60,308 nt of DNA from the NCBI GenBank assembly GCA_002104895.1, contig MCFG01000405.1, forward strand, positions 1-60,308, in the 5' to 3' direction. Shown piece by piece: positions 14,644 through 29,059 of the stretch (position 1 is its first letter; each line of letters opens with the position of its first letter). The notes beneath the pieces were generated by a model, which saw only the letters and a program-made list of their open reading frames with translations, did no database searches and was not told where the DNA came from. This DNA is from Anaeromyces robustus. Taxonomy: Eukaryota > Neocallimastigomycota > Neocallimastigomycetes > Neocallimastigales > Neocallimastigaceae. The position numbers and the translations under genes were made by a program.

Positions 14644-15338
14644 TTAATTATAAGCAATAATTAAAGTATTTTCTTTGGTATAAGTAGAATCAATATATTC
14701 TACCATTTCAACATTTTTAAATCCATGTGATTTTAAAAATTCACAACGTCCTTTATCCAATATATATTTTATTTTTTTCCCTAATTTATAATGATTAGAT
14801 TCGGTATCTTTTAATGTTCCCCAACTCGTTAATCGTATCATATAATCAAATTCTTCCCTGGTAATATTTAAAATTTCTTGAATATAATCAAAATTACAAT
14901 AAGTGGTTGAATTAAGTAAATAATGACAACAAGTAGCAACAATCATACTAACTTTATTATTCCTGGTAATATTTTTCTTTTTTAAATATTGATAATAAGA
15001 AATAATTTTATCTATGGAAAGATCTAAGGCATTACCACATAAATGTTTGGATATAAAAATAATTTTATTATTTTCTTCTTTTTCTTGATTTTCTTTAATA
15101 TAATTTGTCATAGTCATATCTTTAATATCTATAACATCTCTTATAAGAAAATTATTTAATCCTTTAGATTGGTTTAATTTTTTTAATTTATCATTAATAT
15201 CTTTATCAAATTTATTTTTTGAGGAATATTGCATTCTATCAATTAATATATGACTACTATGATTTTTACATCCAATTTGAAAAGTTTTTGAAAGTTCTGC
15301 TGCACCACATCCTAATTCAACTATAATATTATTATTTC

Positions 15339-15369
<31 letters not shown>

Positions 15370-16056
15370 TTCTTTTTCCTCTTTCTCTTTTTCTATTATT
15401 TTTTCATTTTCATTTTCATTTTCATTTTTATCTTCATTTTTATCTTCATCTTCATCTTCATTTTGCTTATTAATTTTAAAACAATTTTTTCCATTTTCAT
15501 CATTATTATCATTCATAAAAATTAAATTTAAATTTTTGGCATTCTCAAAAATTGAAATTTCTTGAAAAATATTTTTTGAATTTTTCCCTATTAATTGTTC
15601 CTTTGGATAAATATTATTAAAATCGGTGGATATTATTCTTTCATCATATAATAGTCTTTTAGATATTTGAATATTAAATTTTTCATAATTCATATTTACA
15701 ATATTTTCTATTTTTTGAATAATAGTTTCTGGTATATCCGTTATTTTTAAACTATTTTTTACCCATATTCTTGGTGTTATTATTGTATTATCATCTGCAG
15801 TAATTTTACGTTTCTTATTCTTATTCTGACTTGATTTAAGTTTACATTTATCTAAATGTCTTTTTAAAGTATCTTCTCCCATTTTATCTTGACATTCAGG
15901 ACATAATACCATTTTACCATGGGGTCCAATTTCATTTAATGGTAAATGAATTTCACATACTGTTAAATTAGATTGATTTTTACATATTGGAAATTTACAA
16001 TTAATATATTCCTTTTTTTTTTTATGCCAAATTTTAAAAGTACAATGATTATCCAT
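14644..16056 (-). CDS. TRM13: tRNA 2'-O-methyltransferase TRM13
   Basis: Intronless, 470 residues, close to the usual size of the family. Trm13 methylates the 2'-O of the ribose at position 4 of certain tRNAs, using S-adenosylmethionine. The N-terminus carries the expected zinc fingers: a C/H cluster (C5, CKFPIC, CEIH; about residues 5-37), then a CHHC U11-48K-type finger (LCPECQDK...HLDKC; about 52-72). The methyltransferase domain follows a D/E/K/N-rich low-complexity insert (about 200-240). It contains the AdoMet-binding loop VELGCGAAELSKTF, then ISKHLCGNALDLSID, ATCCHYLL and RLTSWGT, all diagnostic blocks of TRM13. The start is the first ATG, immediately before the zinc finger. No operon-like context is expected; the neighbours are unrelated. 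Confidence 0.95.
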
Positions 16057-16429
16057 TATGAATATATAAATTAGATTAAAAATAAAAAGTATATTTAATT
16101 AATTAATTTAAAGAAAAATAAATAAATGAATAAAATAAATTATAATTAAAAGTATAAATAAAAAATAAAAAAATAAATAAATAAAATTTAATAAATTAAA
16201 AATTTGATGAAATTTCAAATTTCAAATGTCATTTTTAAATTATAAAAAAAAAAAGAAAAAAATTATATTTTAAAAAAATATATATATATAATTAAAATTT
16301 AAAAAAAAAATTTTTTTTTAATGTTTTGGTATTTTTTAATTATATTTATATTATAAATTATATATATAATATTTATAATATTAATTTTTATAAAAAAATT
16401 TTTTATAATATACAATATAGATAATTTTT
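16057..16429. other. Upstream spacer of TRM13
   Basis: A/T-rich, no gene seen; it presumably contains the TRM13 promoter. Confidence 0.5.
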
Positions 16430-17190
16430 TAATAATCTCTCATTCATTAATTTCATGTTTCAAGTTTAGATAGTCCCTCATTAATTCAAAAAACATTTTA
16501 AAAAGACGCAATAACCTTAATTGAATCTTTTTTTTTTCTTAATATCTCTCTTCCAGAAAAAAATATATAATTGATTTTTTTTTTTGTTTTTTTTTTTTGT
16601 TTTTTGAAAAGAGATATATATCGGTTTGAAAATGTGATTGAAATATAGGAGACCATCTTGTTTTTCACTATTCCAACCATTTATGTTCCAATTTACAACA
16701 AAAAATTAAAGAATAGAGAAATTATGATTGAGGTATTTATAAAATTCATTATTAAGTGATGAAAAAAAACCAATTATTAGTAATTCTTGAAATACGAGGG
16801 TTGAATATTTTTAGCTCTACGAATTTTATTAGTAATACACCACATCATTTAATCTTGAATACAATTAATTTGGATACTATTAGTTTTTTCAGATGATTAG
16901 TTTAATGAATTTAATGATGAGTATTAGAATCTTTATAGTTAACTCTGCTAATAAAATAATATAATGATTCTCTACTTTTAGAATGAAATGTTAAGATATG
17001 TCATGAATAATGTTATTAATATTTAATAAATATTTGCTAAGAAATTTCAACAATCTACCTAATTGTCCAAAGTTTGTAGATCATGAATGAAAAGAAGAAT
17101 AAATTCTCGTTCAAGGTAACTATGATATCGTAACCCACGACATAAAAATTGATGATAAGTAGAGATTGAAAAATTCATAATGAAATGAAA
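16430..17190 (-). mobile_element. Decayed non-LTR retrotransposon, endonuclease start
   Basis: On the minus strand about 16700-16600 reads NWNINGWNSEKQDGLLYF, followed by NHIFKP. The N-W-N-x-N-G-W-N opening is that of the endonuclease (EEP) domain at the start of LINE ORF2. Downstream an A-rich expansion interrupts the frame, after which FFSGREILRKKKDSIKVIAS remains. Upstream, 17180-16720 contains coding-like but frame-broken text (ISTYHQFLCRGLRYHSYLE...LLFIHDLQTLDN) that could be an ORF1 remnant. Composition is richer in G+C than the flanks. No reverse transcriptase part is visible, so this is a fragment, perhaps of the same family as the relic at 1-480. Confidence 0.7.
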
Positions 17191-18332
17191 TAATAAAAGA
17201 AAACTGAATAAAAATGAAAAAAAAAAAATAAAATAAAATAAAATAAAAATAAAAAATTAAAATAAAAAAAAAAAAAGTGATAAAAATTAAAGAACAAATT
17301 ATATAAAATTTTTCTTTTAATCTAATTTAATTTTTTTTTCTTTTTCTATTTTTTAATAAAATCTATATATATATATAAAATTATAAAAAAAATGAATCTT
17401 AACATTATTATATATATAAATTTTTTTATATATTAGATTAAAAGTTAAAAGAAAAATATATCATATTTTTTTTATAATTCATCTTTGCTTATATATATTC
17501 TTCTATAATTATTATTATTATTAAGTATTAATAAAAAACAAATTTACTCACAAAAAAAAAAAAAAAACATAATATATATAATTATTATTATTAAGTATTA
17601 ATAAAAAACAAATTTACTCACAAAAAAAAAAAAAAAACATAATATATATATTTCGCAATACCAACAAAATAAAATTATATATATATAATATATAATAAAT
17701 AAATACAACGTATTGATAATAATAATCTTTTTTACAACAGTATTTTATATATATATATTTCGAATTACTAACAAAATAAAATTATATATAATAAATGAAT
17801 AATACAAATTATTGATAATAATACTTTTTTTTTACAAAATTATTTTATATACTGAAACATAAAATTTTAATAAATTTATAAACACAAAACAAAAAAAACA
17901 TTCGGGCTTTTTTTTTTTTTTTTTTTTTTTTTTTAATGATTTATTTATTTTTTTTTTTTTATTATTTATTTTTTTATTAAAAAAATTATTTAAATTTTAT
18001 CTACAAATATACAAAAAAAAAAAGTTTTTAAATGATAATAGTATTATAATCTTTTAAGTAATTAAAAATTTAATGATATTATTATTGTTATTAGATTATT
18101 AAAATTACTTGTTGATAAAAAAAAATATCAATAATAAAAATATATGAAATAATTTTATTATTCATTATTTAAATAAAAATATCTATGAAATTGGTTATAT
18201 AAGGATATAAAGAATACTTTTTTTTTTCTTATCAATAATATAATTTTGTTTGTTTAATTTAAGTTAATTTAATTTAATTATTTTTAAATTAAACTATTGT
18301 TATTATTAATATTTTATTTTTTTTATTTTTGT
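17191..18332. other. Intergenic with local duplications
   Basis: No gene seen. A 70-bp segment is duplicated in tandem (17508-17577 and 17578-17647). An adjacent block of about 108 bp is duplicated imperfectly (about 17643 and 17751, marked by TTTCG.A.TACCAACAAAAT versus TTTCGAATTACTAACAAAAT). At 17310-17460 an imperfect inverted repeat surrounds TTTCTTTTAATCTAAT. Confidence 0.7.
17508..17647. repeat. 70-bp tandem duplication
   Basis: Two essentially identical 70-bp copies containing AAGTATTAATAAAAAACAAA followed by an A run. The identity, including the A run, indicates recent duplication. Confidence 0.9.
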
Positions 18333-19253
18333 TTAATTGAAAAGCCAAGTTGAAAGATAACGTTCACCAGTATCTGGAAGTAAAGCAACAATAGTTTTAC
18401 CTTTATTTTCTGGTATACTAGCAAGTTTTCTAGCAGCAGCAAGAGCAGCACCAGATGAAATACCTACAAGTATACCTTCACTTTTACTTAAATCATGAAC
18501 ACTTTTAGCACTTTCTTCTGATCCAATAGTAATAATTTCATCAACAACTTCAGAATGATAATTTTTTGGAATAAAATTGGCACCAATACCTTGAATTTTA
18601 TGTGGACCAGCTTTACCTGTTGATAATAATGGAGAATCTGATGGCTCTACAGCTACAATTTTAACATTTGGATTATGTTTTTTTAAACATTTACCAACAC
18701 CTGAAACTGTACCACCAGTACCAACACCAGCAACAAAAATATCTACTTTACCTTCAGAATCTTTCCAAATTTCTTCACCTGTAACGCGTTCATGATAAGC
18801 AGCATTAGCTGGATTATCAAATTGTTGTGGAATAAAAGCATTTGGATATTTAGCAGCAATTTCATTAGCTTTTTCAACAGCTCCTTTCATACCTTCTTTA
18901 CCTGGAGTAAGAACTAATTCAGCACCAAAACCTTGAATAAGTTTACGACGTTCAATAGACATACTATCTGGTAAAACAATAATAACACGATAACCTTTAG
19001 CACGTCCAACAGAAGCTAATCCAATACCTGTATTACCACTTGTTGGTTCAACAATAATAGAATCTGGTTTAAGTACACCTCTTTGTTCAGCATCTTCAAT
19101 TAAAGCAAGAGCAATTCTATCCTTAACACTTGAAGCTGGATTGAAATATTCTAATTTTACTAAAAGATTAACATCACCTTCAGCATCAAATTTATGAAGT
19201 TGTAAAAGTGGAGTATTACCAATAAGTTCTATAACACTATGTTTAAGAGGCAT
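18333..19253 (-). CDS. cysK: Cysteine synthase (O-acetylserine sulfhydrylase)
   Basis: 306 residues, intronless, the normal size for CysK. It replaces the acetate of O-acetylserine with sulfide to make cysteine, using pyridoxal phosphate. The PLP lysine is K44 in NPASSVKDR. The substrate loop is PTSGNTG (residues 70-76). The phosphate-binding loop is GVGTGGTVSG (about 174-183). The end contains ISSGAA and LLPDTGERYLST, also typical of the family. The compact, tail-less form, without targeting sequence or C-terminal extension, is like bacterial CysK rather than the longer fungal mitochondrial forms. Codons include more G+C than the flanks. Acquisition from a rumen bacterium is plausible (inference). 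The start is the only ATG before the conserved ELIGNTPL. The symbol follows bacterial usage. Confidence 0.95.
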   Translation of the reverse strand: MPLKHSVIELIGNTPLLQLHKFDAEGDVNLLVKLEYFNPASSVKDRIALALIEDAEQRGVLKPDSIIVEPTSGNTGIGLASVGRAKGYRVIIVLPDSMSIERRKLIQGFGAELVLTPGKEGMKGAVEKANEIAAKYPNAFIPQQFDNPANAAYHERVTGEEIWKDSEGKVDIFVAGVGTGGTVSGVGKCLKKHNPNVKIVAVEPSDSPLLSTGKAGPHKIQGIGANFIPKNYHSEVVDEIITIGSEESAKSVHDLSKSEGILVGISSGAALAAARKLASIPENKGKTIVALLPDTGERYLSTWLFN

Positions 19254-20251
19254 TTTTTTTTATATTTCTTTTCTTTTACTGATTTGTTTATTTGTTTATT
19301 TGTTAGTTTTTATTTTTTTTTTTTAAATACGAAAGTTAATAACTCTTTCTTTTTTTAGTTTTATTATAAAAAAAGTTTTTGAAAAATAAAAAAGTTAATT
19401 ATTTAACTGTTTTGCTTTTTTAAAAAAAAATTATATAATATTTAATTATATGATAATGAATAAAAAAAAAAAAAAAAGGAAAGAAATTACCTCATTTTAT
19501 ACTAAAATTTCAAATAGCATATTTATCTTTTTTTTCTTTTTTCTTTTTATCTTTTATTAATTAAAACAATAATAATTAATTATAATTTTTAATTTAATTA
19601 GGAAGTGAGGAAAGTTCATAAAAAGATAAATTAAAAATAAATTTAAAATTTTAAAAAAATTCATTTTTTTCAACAAGAAATTGTTTTATTTTTGAGCAAT
19701 AAAATTTTATCTTAAAATTTATTACTTAATTATAAACTAATCTTATGCTAATTAATGTTAATGTCAACAATAATTTATTTTTAAAAAGAATGGTGAAATA
19801 TTGTTCCAATAATATTAAAACTTTAAAAATTAATAAATTTGAATAAAATAAATAAATATATAAATAATAAATTAAATAAATTAAAGAATTTTTATATAAA
19901 ATAAATATAAATAATAAATAAATATATAAATAATAAATTAAATAAATTAAAAATTTTCATATAAATTAAATACAAATACAAACAATAAATAGATAATAAA
20001 TAATAAATAAAGATAATATTATATATTAAATATTAATAAATAATAAATAAGAAATAATAAATAATAAATAATAAATAAATAGATAAATAAAAATTATATT
20101 ATAAATAAATAAAATATTCTTTTTTTTTTTTTAAACTTTAATAATAATATTTATTTTAAAATTTTTGTCTGTTATTACCACAGTTTAATCTTTTAATCAG
20201 TTGCTATTTTACCAAAAAAAAAAAATAAAAAACAAATAAATAAATAAAAAG

Positions 20252-20395
20252 GCAAAGTAAAAATTAGAGAAATAAACTTTATTTTTAATGGTGATGAATG
20301 ATGTGAATTGATGTAATATTGAAGAAATAAAGTGTTTTTATGTTTTTTCCTTTTTATTTTTCTGTAAATAAAAAAAAAAATACTTTGCCATTCTG
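20252..20395. repeat. Possible short inverted-repeat element
   Basis: GGCAAAGTA at about 20252 is mirrored by TACTTTGCC near 20382, about 140 bp apart, enclosing sequence richer in G (TGGTGATGAATGATG). It could be a very small MITE, but the arms are only 9-10 bp. Confidence 0.35.
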
Positions 20396-21044
20396 TTTTA
20401 TATTAATATTGTTTATTATTTTATTATTTTTTTTTTTTTTTAAATTTTATTTTTCCTTTTTATGATTATCCGTTCTTATTTAATTAAAATTAAGTTTATA
20501 AATAATAAAAAGGTTAATCTTATTTTTTCCTTTCCTTTTTTTTTTTTTTAACCTTTAAAATTATTTAATAATAAATATTTAAATAATTTTTTTTAACCTT
20601 TAATTGTTTAAGTATTTTTATTATTATAAAATCAATTTGTTTATAACCTATGATTATATTTTCTTAACCTTTAATTATTTATTATTATATAACCATTTTT
20701 TTTTTAACCTATAATTATTTCCTATAATTATTTATTATATACTTAATTAACTTTATTTATATTTTTTATATTGTAATCATAATATTTTATGCATAATTAT
20801 ATAGAAATAAAAAATAAAAATAAAAAATAAAAAAAAAGCAATTAAAATAAATATTATAAGATTAAAAAAGTAAATTTTATTTAATGATTTAATGTATACA
20901 CTTTTTTCTAAAATTTATTATTATCTTTCATTTTTATTCAATTATTTATATTATATAGTTATTTGTTATTTGTTATTTTATTATAAAAATTTAATATGCT
21001 TATATATATAAAACTTGTTTTGCACATATTAAAGGGTTTTATTT

Positions 21045-21190
21045 ATATATAATAGAAATACTATATATATAGTCATAGAATATTATATATAATAGAATTA
21101 TTATATATATAGTAATAGAATATTATATATAATAGAATGATATATATATAGTAATAGAATATTATATATAATAGAATTGTTATATATATA
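21045..21190. repeat. 39-40-bp tandem repeat
   Basis: Three to four copies of a unit containing ATATATAGTAATAGAATATT, spaced 39-40 bp (AGT[C/A]ATAGAA at 21071, 21111 and 21150). Confidence 0.85.
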
Positions 21191-23131
21191 AATTAATATT
21201 ATATAAGGAATTACAAGCAAGAAATAATTGTGTTGATGAATGAAATGATAATTTTTATATATTATAGACAAATAAAGGATTTATGATGTAATAGAGAGAG
21301 GTCTTTTATATATATTATAAGAGATTATAAAGATTGATAAATATAATTAAAGTGGTTTTTTCTTTTTTTTTTATTGCTGTAGATCAATATATATACTTAT
21401 TAGTCTGTAGTAATTTTAATTGTTTATTAATCAAAAAAGTTATATAATGATAATAAATAATACTAATCACAATACAGTAATAATAATAGTAATAAATATA
21501 AATGTACAAATAAATATTATTTATTTATTCATTTATTATATTATTACTATTATTATAAGTAATTTTTAAAAATAATTATTTTATTAAAAAATTATATAAT
21601 GAATAGAAACAATATATATATTAATCAAACGTTTATACTTTTTAATATTAATATAAATAATTATACTTATATATTGAAAAATAATAATTTGTTAAATAAT
21701 AGTTATTTTTAATCCATTTATAATTATTAAATAAAAAATAATAAATAATGAATATCAATAATATAATTTATTATTAATAAATTATAATGGTTTATATATT
21801 CATTTTAATAATAAAAATAATGATAATTACATAAAAATTTTAAATTATTATTAAGTGATAAATAAATAGAAAAACACTAAATTTTTAAATGTAAAGTTAA
21901 AATTATTAAAATAATTATTTTTATTTTTATTTTTTTTTATTATTATTTTTTATTTTTTATTTTTTATTTTTTATAATTTTTTTTTATATGCTATTATTAA
22001 AGTTTTACAATAAATGCTATTATTATGTTTTTTTTTTCTTATTTTCTTTTTCTTTTCTTTTTCTTTTTGTTTTTTTTTTTTTTTTGTTTATTTTTTGTTT
22101 TTTGATAATTCTATATAGTTATTTTTTTTTGTTATTATTTCTATTGATATTATTATATTATTATTATTATTATTTTTTTATTTTTTAACTAATTAATTTG
22201 TTATTAATTATTATTGTTATTATTTGATTTTATTGTTTCTATTTTATTTTTAATTATTGTTGTTTTGTTTTTGTTTTGTATATTATTTTATTTTTTTTTT
22301 TAATCGTTATTTATGCTATTATTATTACTATAATTTAATAATATTTAATAAAAAAAAATTTCTATATTAAAATTTGAATTTTTTTTTTTTTTAAAAAAAA
22401 AAAAAAATATGTATATAAATATATATATATTTATATATATAAGAAAAGGTGTATAAAGGGAATTACTATTATTATTATTATAATATAAAATGTATAATAA
22501 AACAAAACATTATATATATATATATATTTTTCTATATAATGGAAAAAGAAAATAAAAATGTAAAAAAAAAGCTAATTAAAAAAAAAAAAATAAATAAATA
22601 AATTAACAATATTTAAATCTATATAATTATAATTGAAATATTTATTATTTCTTTTAATTTTTTATTAATTTTTTTTTTTTTTTATAAAAATTTTTTTTTC
22701 TATTTATGTTTGATATATATTATATATTATATGTTCTGATTTCTTATAGGTTATATATATATATTTATTATACGATATTTTAAGTGTATTGTTGTTTTTT
22801 TTTTTTTATATGACATATACTATTTTTTTTTTATATATTATTAAATATTTAAATAAATTTATATTTAATTATCATCTTATTTTTAATAATATATTTATAA
22901 TTATAAAACTATAATAAACAAAAAAAAAAAAAAAAATGATTTAATGATTTTTTTTTGTTCATATATATATAAATATTTTAATAAATTATTTATCAAAATG
23001 ATATATATATAAATATATATATATACATTAAGATAATAATTAAATATATTTCTATTTAAATAAATATTATATATATTTATATATATATTTTTATATGTTT
23101 CTATTTATAAAAGTATTATATTTATTATTAC

Positions 23132-23189
<58 letters not shown>

Positions 23190-23200
23190 TATGTATTTAT

Positions 23201-25140
<1,940 letters not shown>

Positions 25141-26694
25141 TTTTTTATTTTATAAATATTATTGAATAAATTTTATATAATACTAAAGGTATTTTTGTTT
25201 TATTATATTTTTTTTGAAAAAAAAAAGTTTATATTAATGATATATTAACATTAAATTTTGATAAATAAGAAAATCAAGATTTTCTTCTGAATTTTTGAAT
25301 TATTGTTTCTGTATAAGAATTATTTTTGAATTTGAATTTATAAATAAATATTTTTTTTTTGAAATACGTATAATTATTAATAACAAATTAATTATTTTTA
25401 TTTTATATCTTTTTATTTCATTTATTTTATTTTATTTTATTTTATTTATTTTTATTATTACTATTATTATATTATATTATTATATATTTTTATTTTTGCT
25501 TGTATTTTTTTTTTATATCATTTACTTCTTTTTATTTTATTTTATTTTTTTTTTATTTATTTATATTTTTTTCTGATTATTATAATACGTTTTTTTAGTT
25601 GTTATATGCAATTTCAAATTATATTTCAATAGTTATATAATTATTATATATATTTGATTATATAATTATATAAATATTGGAATGATAAAGTATAAATTTG
25701 AAATTTATGATGTAAAAGCTTTTATAAATTTTATTAATAAGTAAATATTTCTAAGAATGTATAAAAATATATAATATAAACATTTATTATATAAATAATC
25801 TTTATATATTTATTGAATGCTTAATTTCAATTTTTTTAATTTTTTTATATATATATATTTTTCTATTTTCTTTTTGTTTATATTTTTAGATAAATATAAA
25901 TAAATAATAAAAAAAAAATTTATTTATATTATTTTAATTTTTCTAGTGAAATAAAAAAAGAATTCTATTATTTAACATGTAAATGACGGTGACAAAACTA
26001 AAAAATACAATTTATTATTATTTAAAATTATTTAAAACAGTAATATATTATTTAAACTTTTTTTTAATTTATTATTTTAGGTGTCTTTTTTTCATATTAT
26101 GTTTATTGGATTGACATTTATTTTATTGGCTAAAAATAAATTAAATAATATATATAAATGAATTATAAATGAATCAAAAATCAATTTAAATAAATAAATC
26201 GATAAATGTTTAAATAAATAAATAGTAAATCAGTTTTAAAATGAATAAATATTAAATAATAAAGTAAATAAATCATAAAATTATTAATGATTATGAATAA
26301 GGTTTATGTTAAATAAAAAAAAAATACAATACAATTAATATAAAATGTTAATGAATGAATAAATAAATATAAAATAAATAATTACTATTATCAAAAAAAT
26401 AATAGTTTATATATTAAGAAATAAAATATTTTTTTTATTATATAATAAAATTTTAGTATTATTAATCTAGACTATATTGTTAGATTAAATATAAATAATT
26501 AATTATTTAAATAGATGTTTCTTTTATTCTTTTTATAATTATTTTTCTTTTATTCTTTTTATATTCTTTTTATATTTTTTTTCTTTTTTTCAGCTTTTTT
26601 TTTTATTGTAGTAAAAGGTAAAAGTTTTTTTTTATTCTGTAATTAATTTAAAAAACAATACTTTTTTTTATTAAAACATTAATTACAAACATTT
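25141..26694. other. Intergenic, upstream of rhomboid
   Basis: A/T-rich sequence without recognisable genes. Presumably the rhomboid promoter lies in its left part. Confidence 0.5.
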
Positions 26695-27258
26695 CTGAGT
26701 GTAGCATTTCGGCAATGTACATGAAATTTTTTGCATTGACAGGTCCTTTACGCCACATTTCATATTTTAAATTTATATAAATATTTTTTGACGCCACATT
26801 TATATAAAAATTTTTTAAGAGAGTTTATATACTAGTACTTGTATATTAAAACATTTCTTATTTATTTCATAATTTAAAGAATTATAAATATAAATTTTAA
26901 ATTTCACTTAATATTTTATTTATTTCATAATTTAAAGAATTATAAATATAAATTTTAAATTTCACTTAATATTTTTTTTATTTCATAATTTAAAGAATTA
27001 TAAATATAAATTTTAAATTTCACTTAATATTTTATTTATTTCATAAGTTAAATAAAAAAAAAAAGAAATATTAATAAAAAGAAGATACCACTAATAAATT
27101 GGTTTCATAAATCAATAATAAATAAAATATTGATTTTAATAATATAATAAATTTTTTATTTATTTATTTTATAAGCCACAATATAATACATTTAAATAAT
27201 ACGTTATTTTAATGCGCGATACATTTACGAAATACATTGCCGAAATGCACACTTCCCC
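26695..27258. mobile_element. MITE-like DNA transposon with inverted ends
   Basis: A 16-bp sequence, GCATTTCGGCAATGTA (26704-26719), is repeated perfectly in inverted orientation at 27233-27248 (TACATTGCCGAAATGC). The similarity extends outward through AGTGT. AAACATTT lies directly outside both ends (26687-26694 and 27259-27266), as expected of an 8-bp target-site duplication. The element is about 564 bp, has no coding capacity, and contains an internal 58-bp tandem repeat. An 8-bp duplication fits hAT- or P-like superfamilies, but the type cannot be fixed from one copy. Confidence 0.75.
26861..27050. repeat. 58-bp tandem repeat inside the MITE-like element
   Basis: The unit beginning TTTATTTCATAATTTAAAGA starts at 26861, 26919, 26977 and 27035, exactly 58 bp apart: three full copies and a partial fourth, nearly identical. 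Confidence 0.95.
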
Positions 27259-27944
27259 AAACATTTTTCATTCTATGTTGTAATTGATTATTAAATATTA
27301 ATTGAAAATTTTTATGTATACATTTATTTATTTATTTATTTATTTGTTAATGTATTTATCTATTTTCTATTTATTTATTTATTTATTAATGTACTATTTA
27401 TTTTATGTATTTATTATGTATTTATTGTAAAATACTTTATATTAATACAACCCCCATAAAAACTAAAGTTTTTAAAAATTTATGTTTTTTTTTAAAAAAG
27501 AAAATTTCCTTCTTTGGATAAAATTAAAATATAAAATAAATTATGTATAGATAGAATTTAAGTATAATTTAGTGACTTGGCATATTTATAATATAAGTGT
27601 ATAAATGTATAAATGTATAAATTAATATAAATTAATATAAACTTAAAATTTTTTTTGTATATGAATTGAATTATTATCAAATGTAATATATTGTAATATA
27701 ATATTTTAATATATTAATAATATAAAAAATATATTATATTAATATATTTTTTTTATTATTTAATTAAATTTGCTTTATTTTTAGTAGAGATTATTGGCAG
27801 TGCATCGTATGAATTAGATGAATTAGTATATTTATTATTAATTTTTCTATTATTTATATTATTTACAAACTTTGATATTAATTATTTTATTTTAATTAGA
27901 ATATTTATTATATAATTTAATATAAATACATCTATCTAATTATC

Positions 27945-27985
<41 letters not shown>

Positions 27986-29059
27986 TAGAAAGTCCAAATA
28001 ATGAAATGTTTTATTAATATGTGATTCATATTTAAGATTAAACAAAGTAAAGATCAAAATATTTTGTTATAATAAAATTATATATATATGATATTGATTT
28101 ATATATATATTTAATAATTTATTAATATTTATTATTAAAAAAAAAATTTAATATAGTTTTGTTAATCAAACTTTGTCAAGCATGCCTATTAATTTTATTA
28201 GTAATACATATAAATTTTATTAGGAAAATCTTTTATTTTTAGGTATAACAGATTAGTATTTTTATGTATAACAGATATGTGGACTTATAATTATATTTTA
28301 CTATTTAATTGATATTAATTATTAAATATAAAATAAAAACAATCATTACTCATATACATTACTTTTGGTAAATAACTTTGCATTTTTTATAATGAAAATA
28401 AAAACATAATTTATGTATATTTTATACATATATTATATTGAATATAATATTCTTAAAATGTTACACAAAATAAAGGTAAAATTTTTTATATCAAGAATTA
28501 TCATCTGTTATTAATTATAATTTGATTATTAAAATTCTGTTTATTATTCTGTAAAATAATAAACAGAATAATAAACAGAATAAATGATAAATAAAAATTT
28601 ATAGTTTTTAAATATTTAAATAGTAATTAAAAATATCAATACTGTAAAAGAAGCAATAGTAATTAATAATGAAACGTAAAAAGTGAATTTGTTTAATATT
28701 TATTTTTATCAAAAGTATAATTATTAATAATAAGAAATAATTTTTTGATGAAAAAACTCCTTAGGTTATAATTATATAATATTAATTTATATAATATATA
28801 TGTGTTATATGGATTATTATTATTATTATTATTATTTAGATATTTTATTAGTTTTTTGTTAAATAATAATTATTATATCAAAGAATTTAAAATTATAATA
28901 ATAATAATAATAATAATGACAAAAAAGAAAAGTTATTATTATTATTTTTATTGTTATTATTATTATTACAGAAATTGTTTAAAAATTTTATAACTATTTT
29001 TATTTTTTCAATATTTATATAGTATTATTTATTATTTAATTAAAGAGAAATTATTTTTT
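27259..29059. other. Intergenic region
   Basis: No gene recognised. It includes a perfect 18-bp inverted repeat (28534-28551 and 28564-28581), a short coding-like patch at 27782-27830 and an ATT array at about 27945-27985. Confidence 0.55.
28534..28581. repeat. Perfect 18-bp hairpin
   Basis: ATTCTGTTTATTATTCTG and its exact reverse complement are separated by 12 bases. Confidence 0.9.

Larger units (their letters stand above)
19254..23200. other. Intergenic region, 3.9 kb
   Basis: No gene recognised. It holds A/T runs, a 39-40-bp tandem repeat (21045-21190), a possible small element bounded by GGCAAAGTA and TACTTTGCC (20252-20395) and a 54-base T run (23133-23186) just past the 3' end of the rhomboid gene. 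Confidence 0.7.

Noticed and set aside
18333-19253. Bacterial contamination as the source of cysK
   Set aside because: The gene is flanked on both sides, without a break, by A/T-rich DNA like the rest of the fungal window, so contamination is less likely than transfer or ancestry.
21988-22188. Frame of Phe/Leu-rich protein
   Set aside because: Poly-T and ATT slippage sequence with no motif, signal or exon structure.
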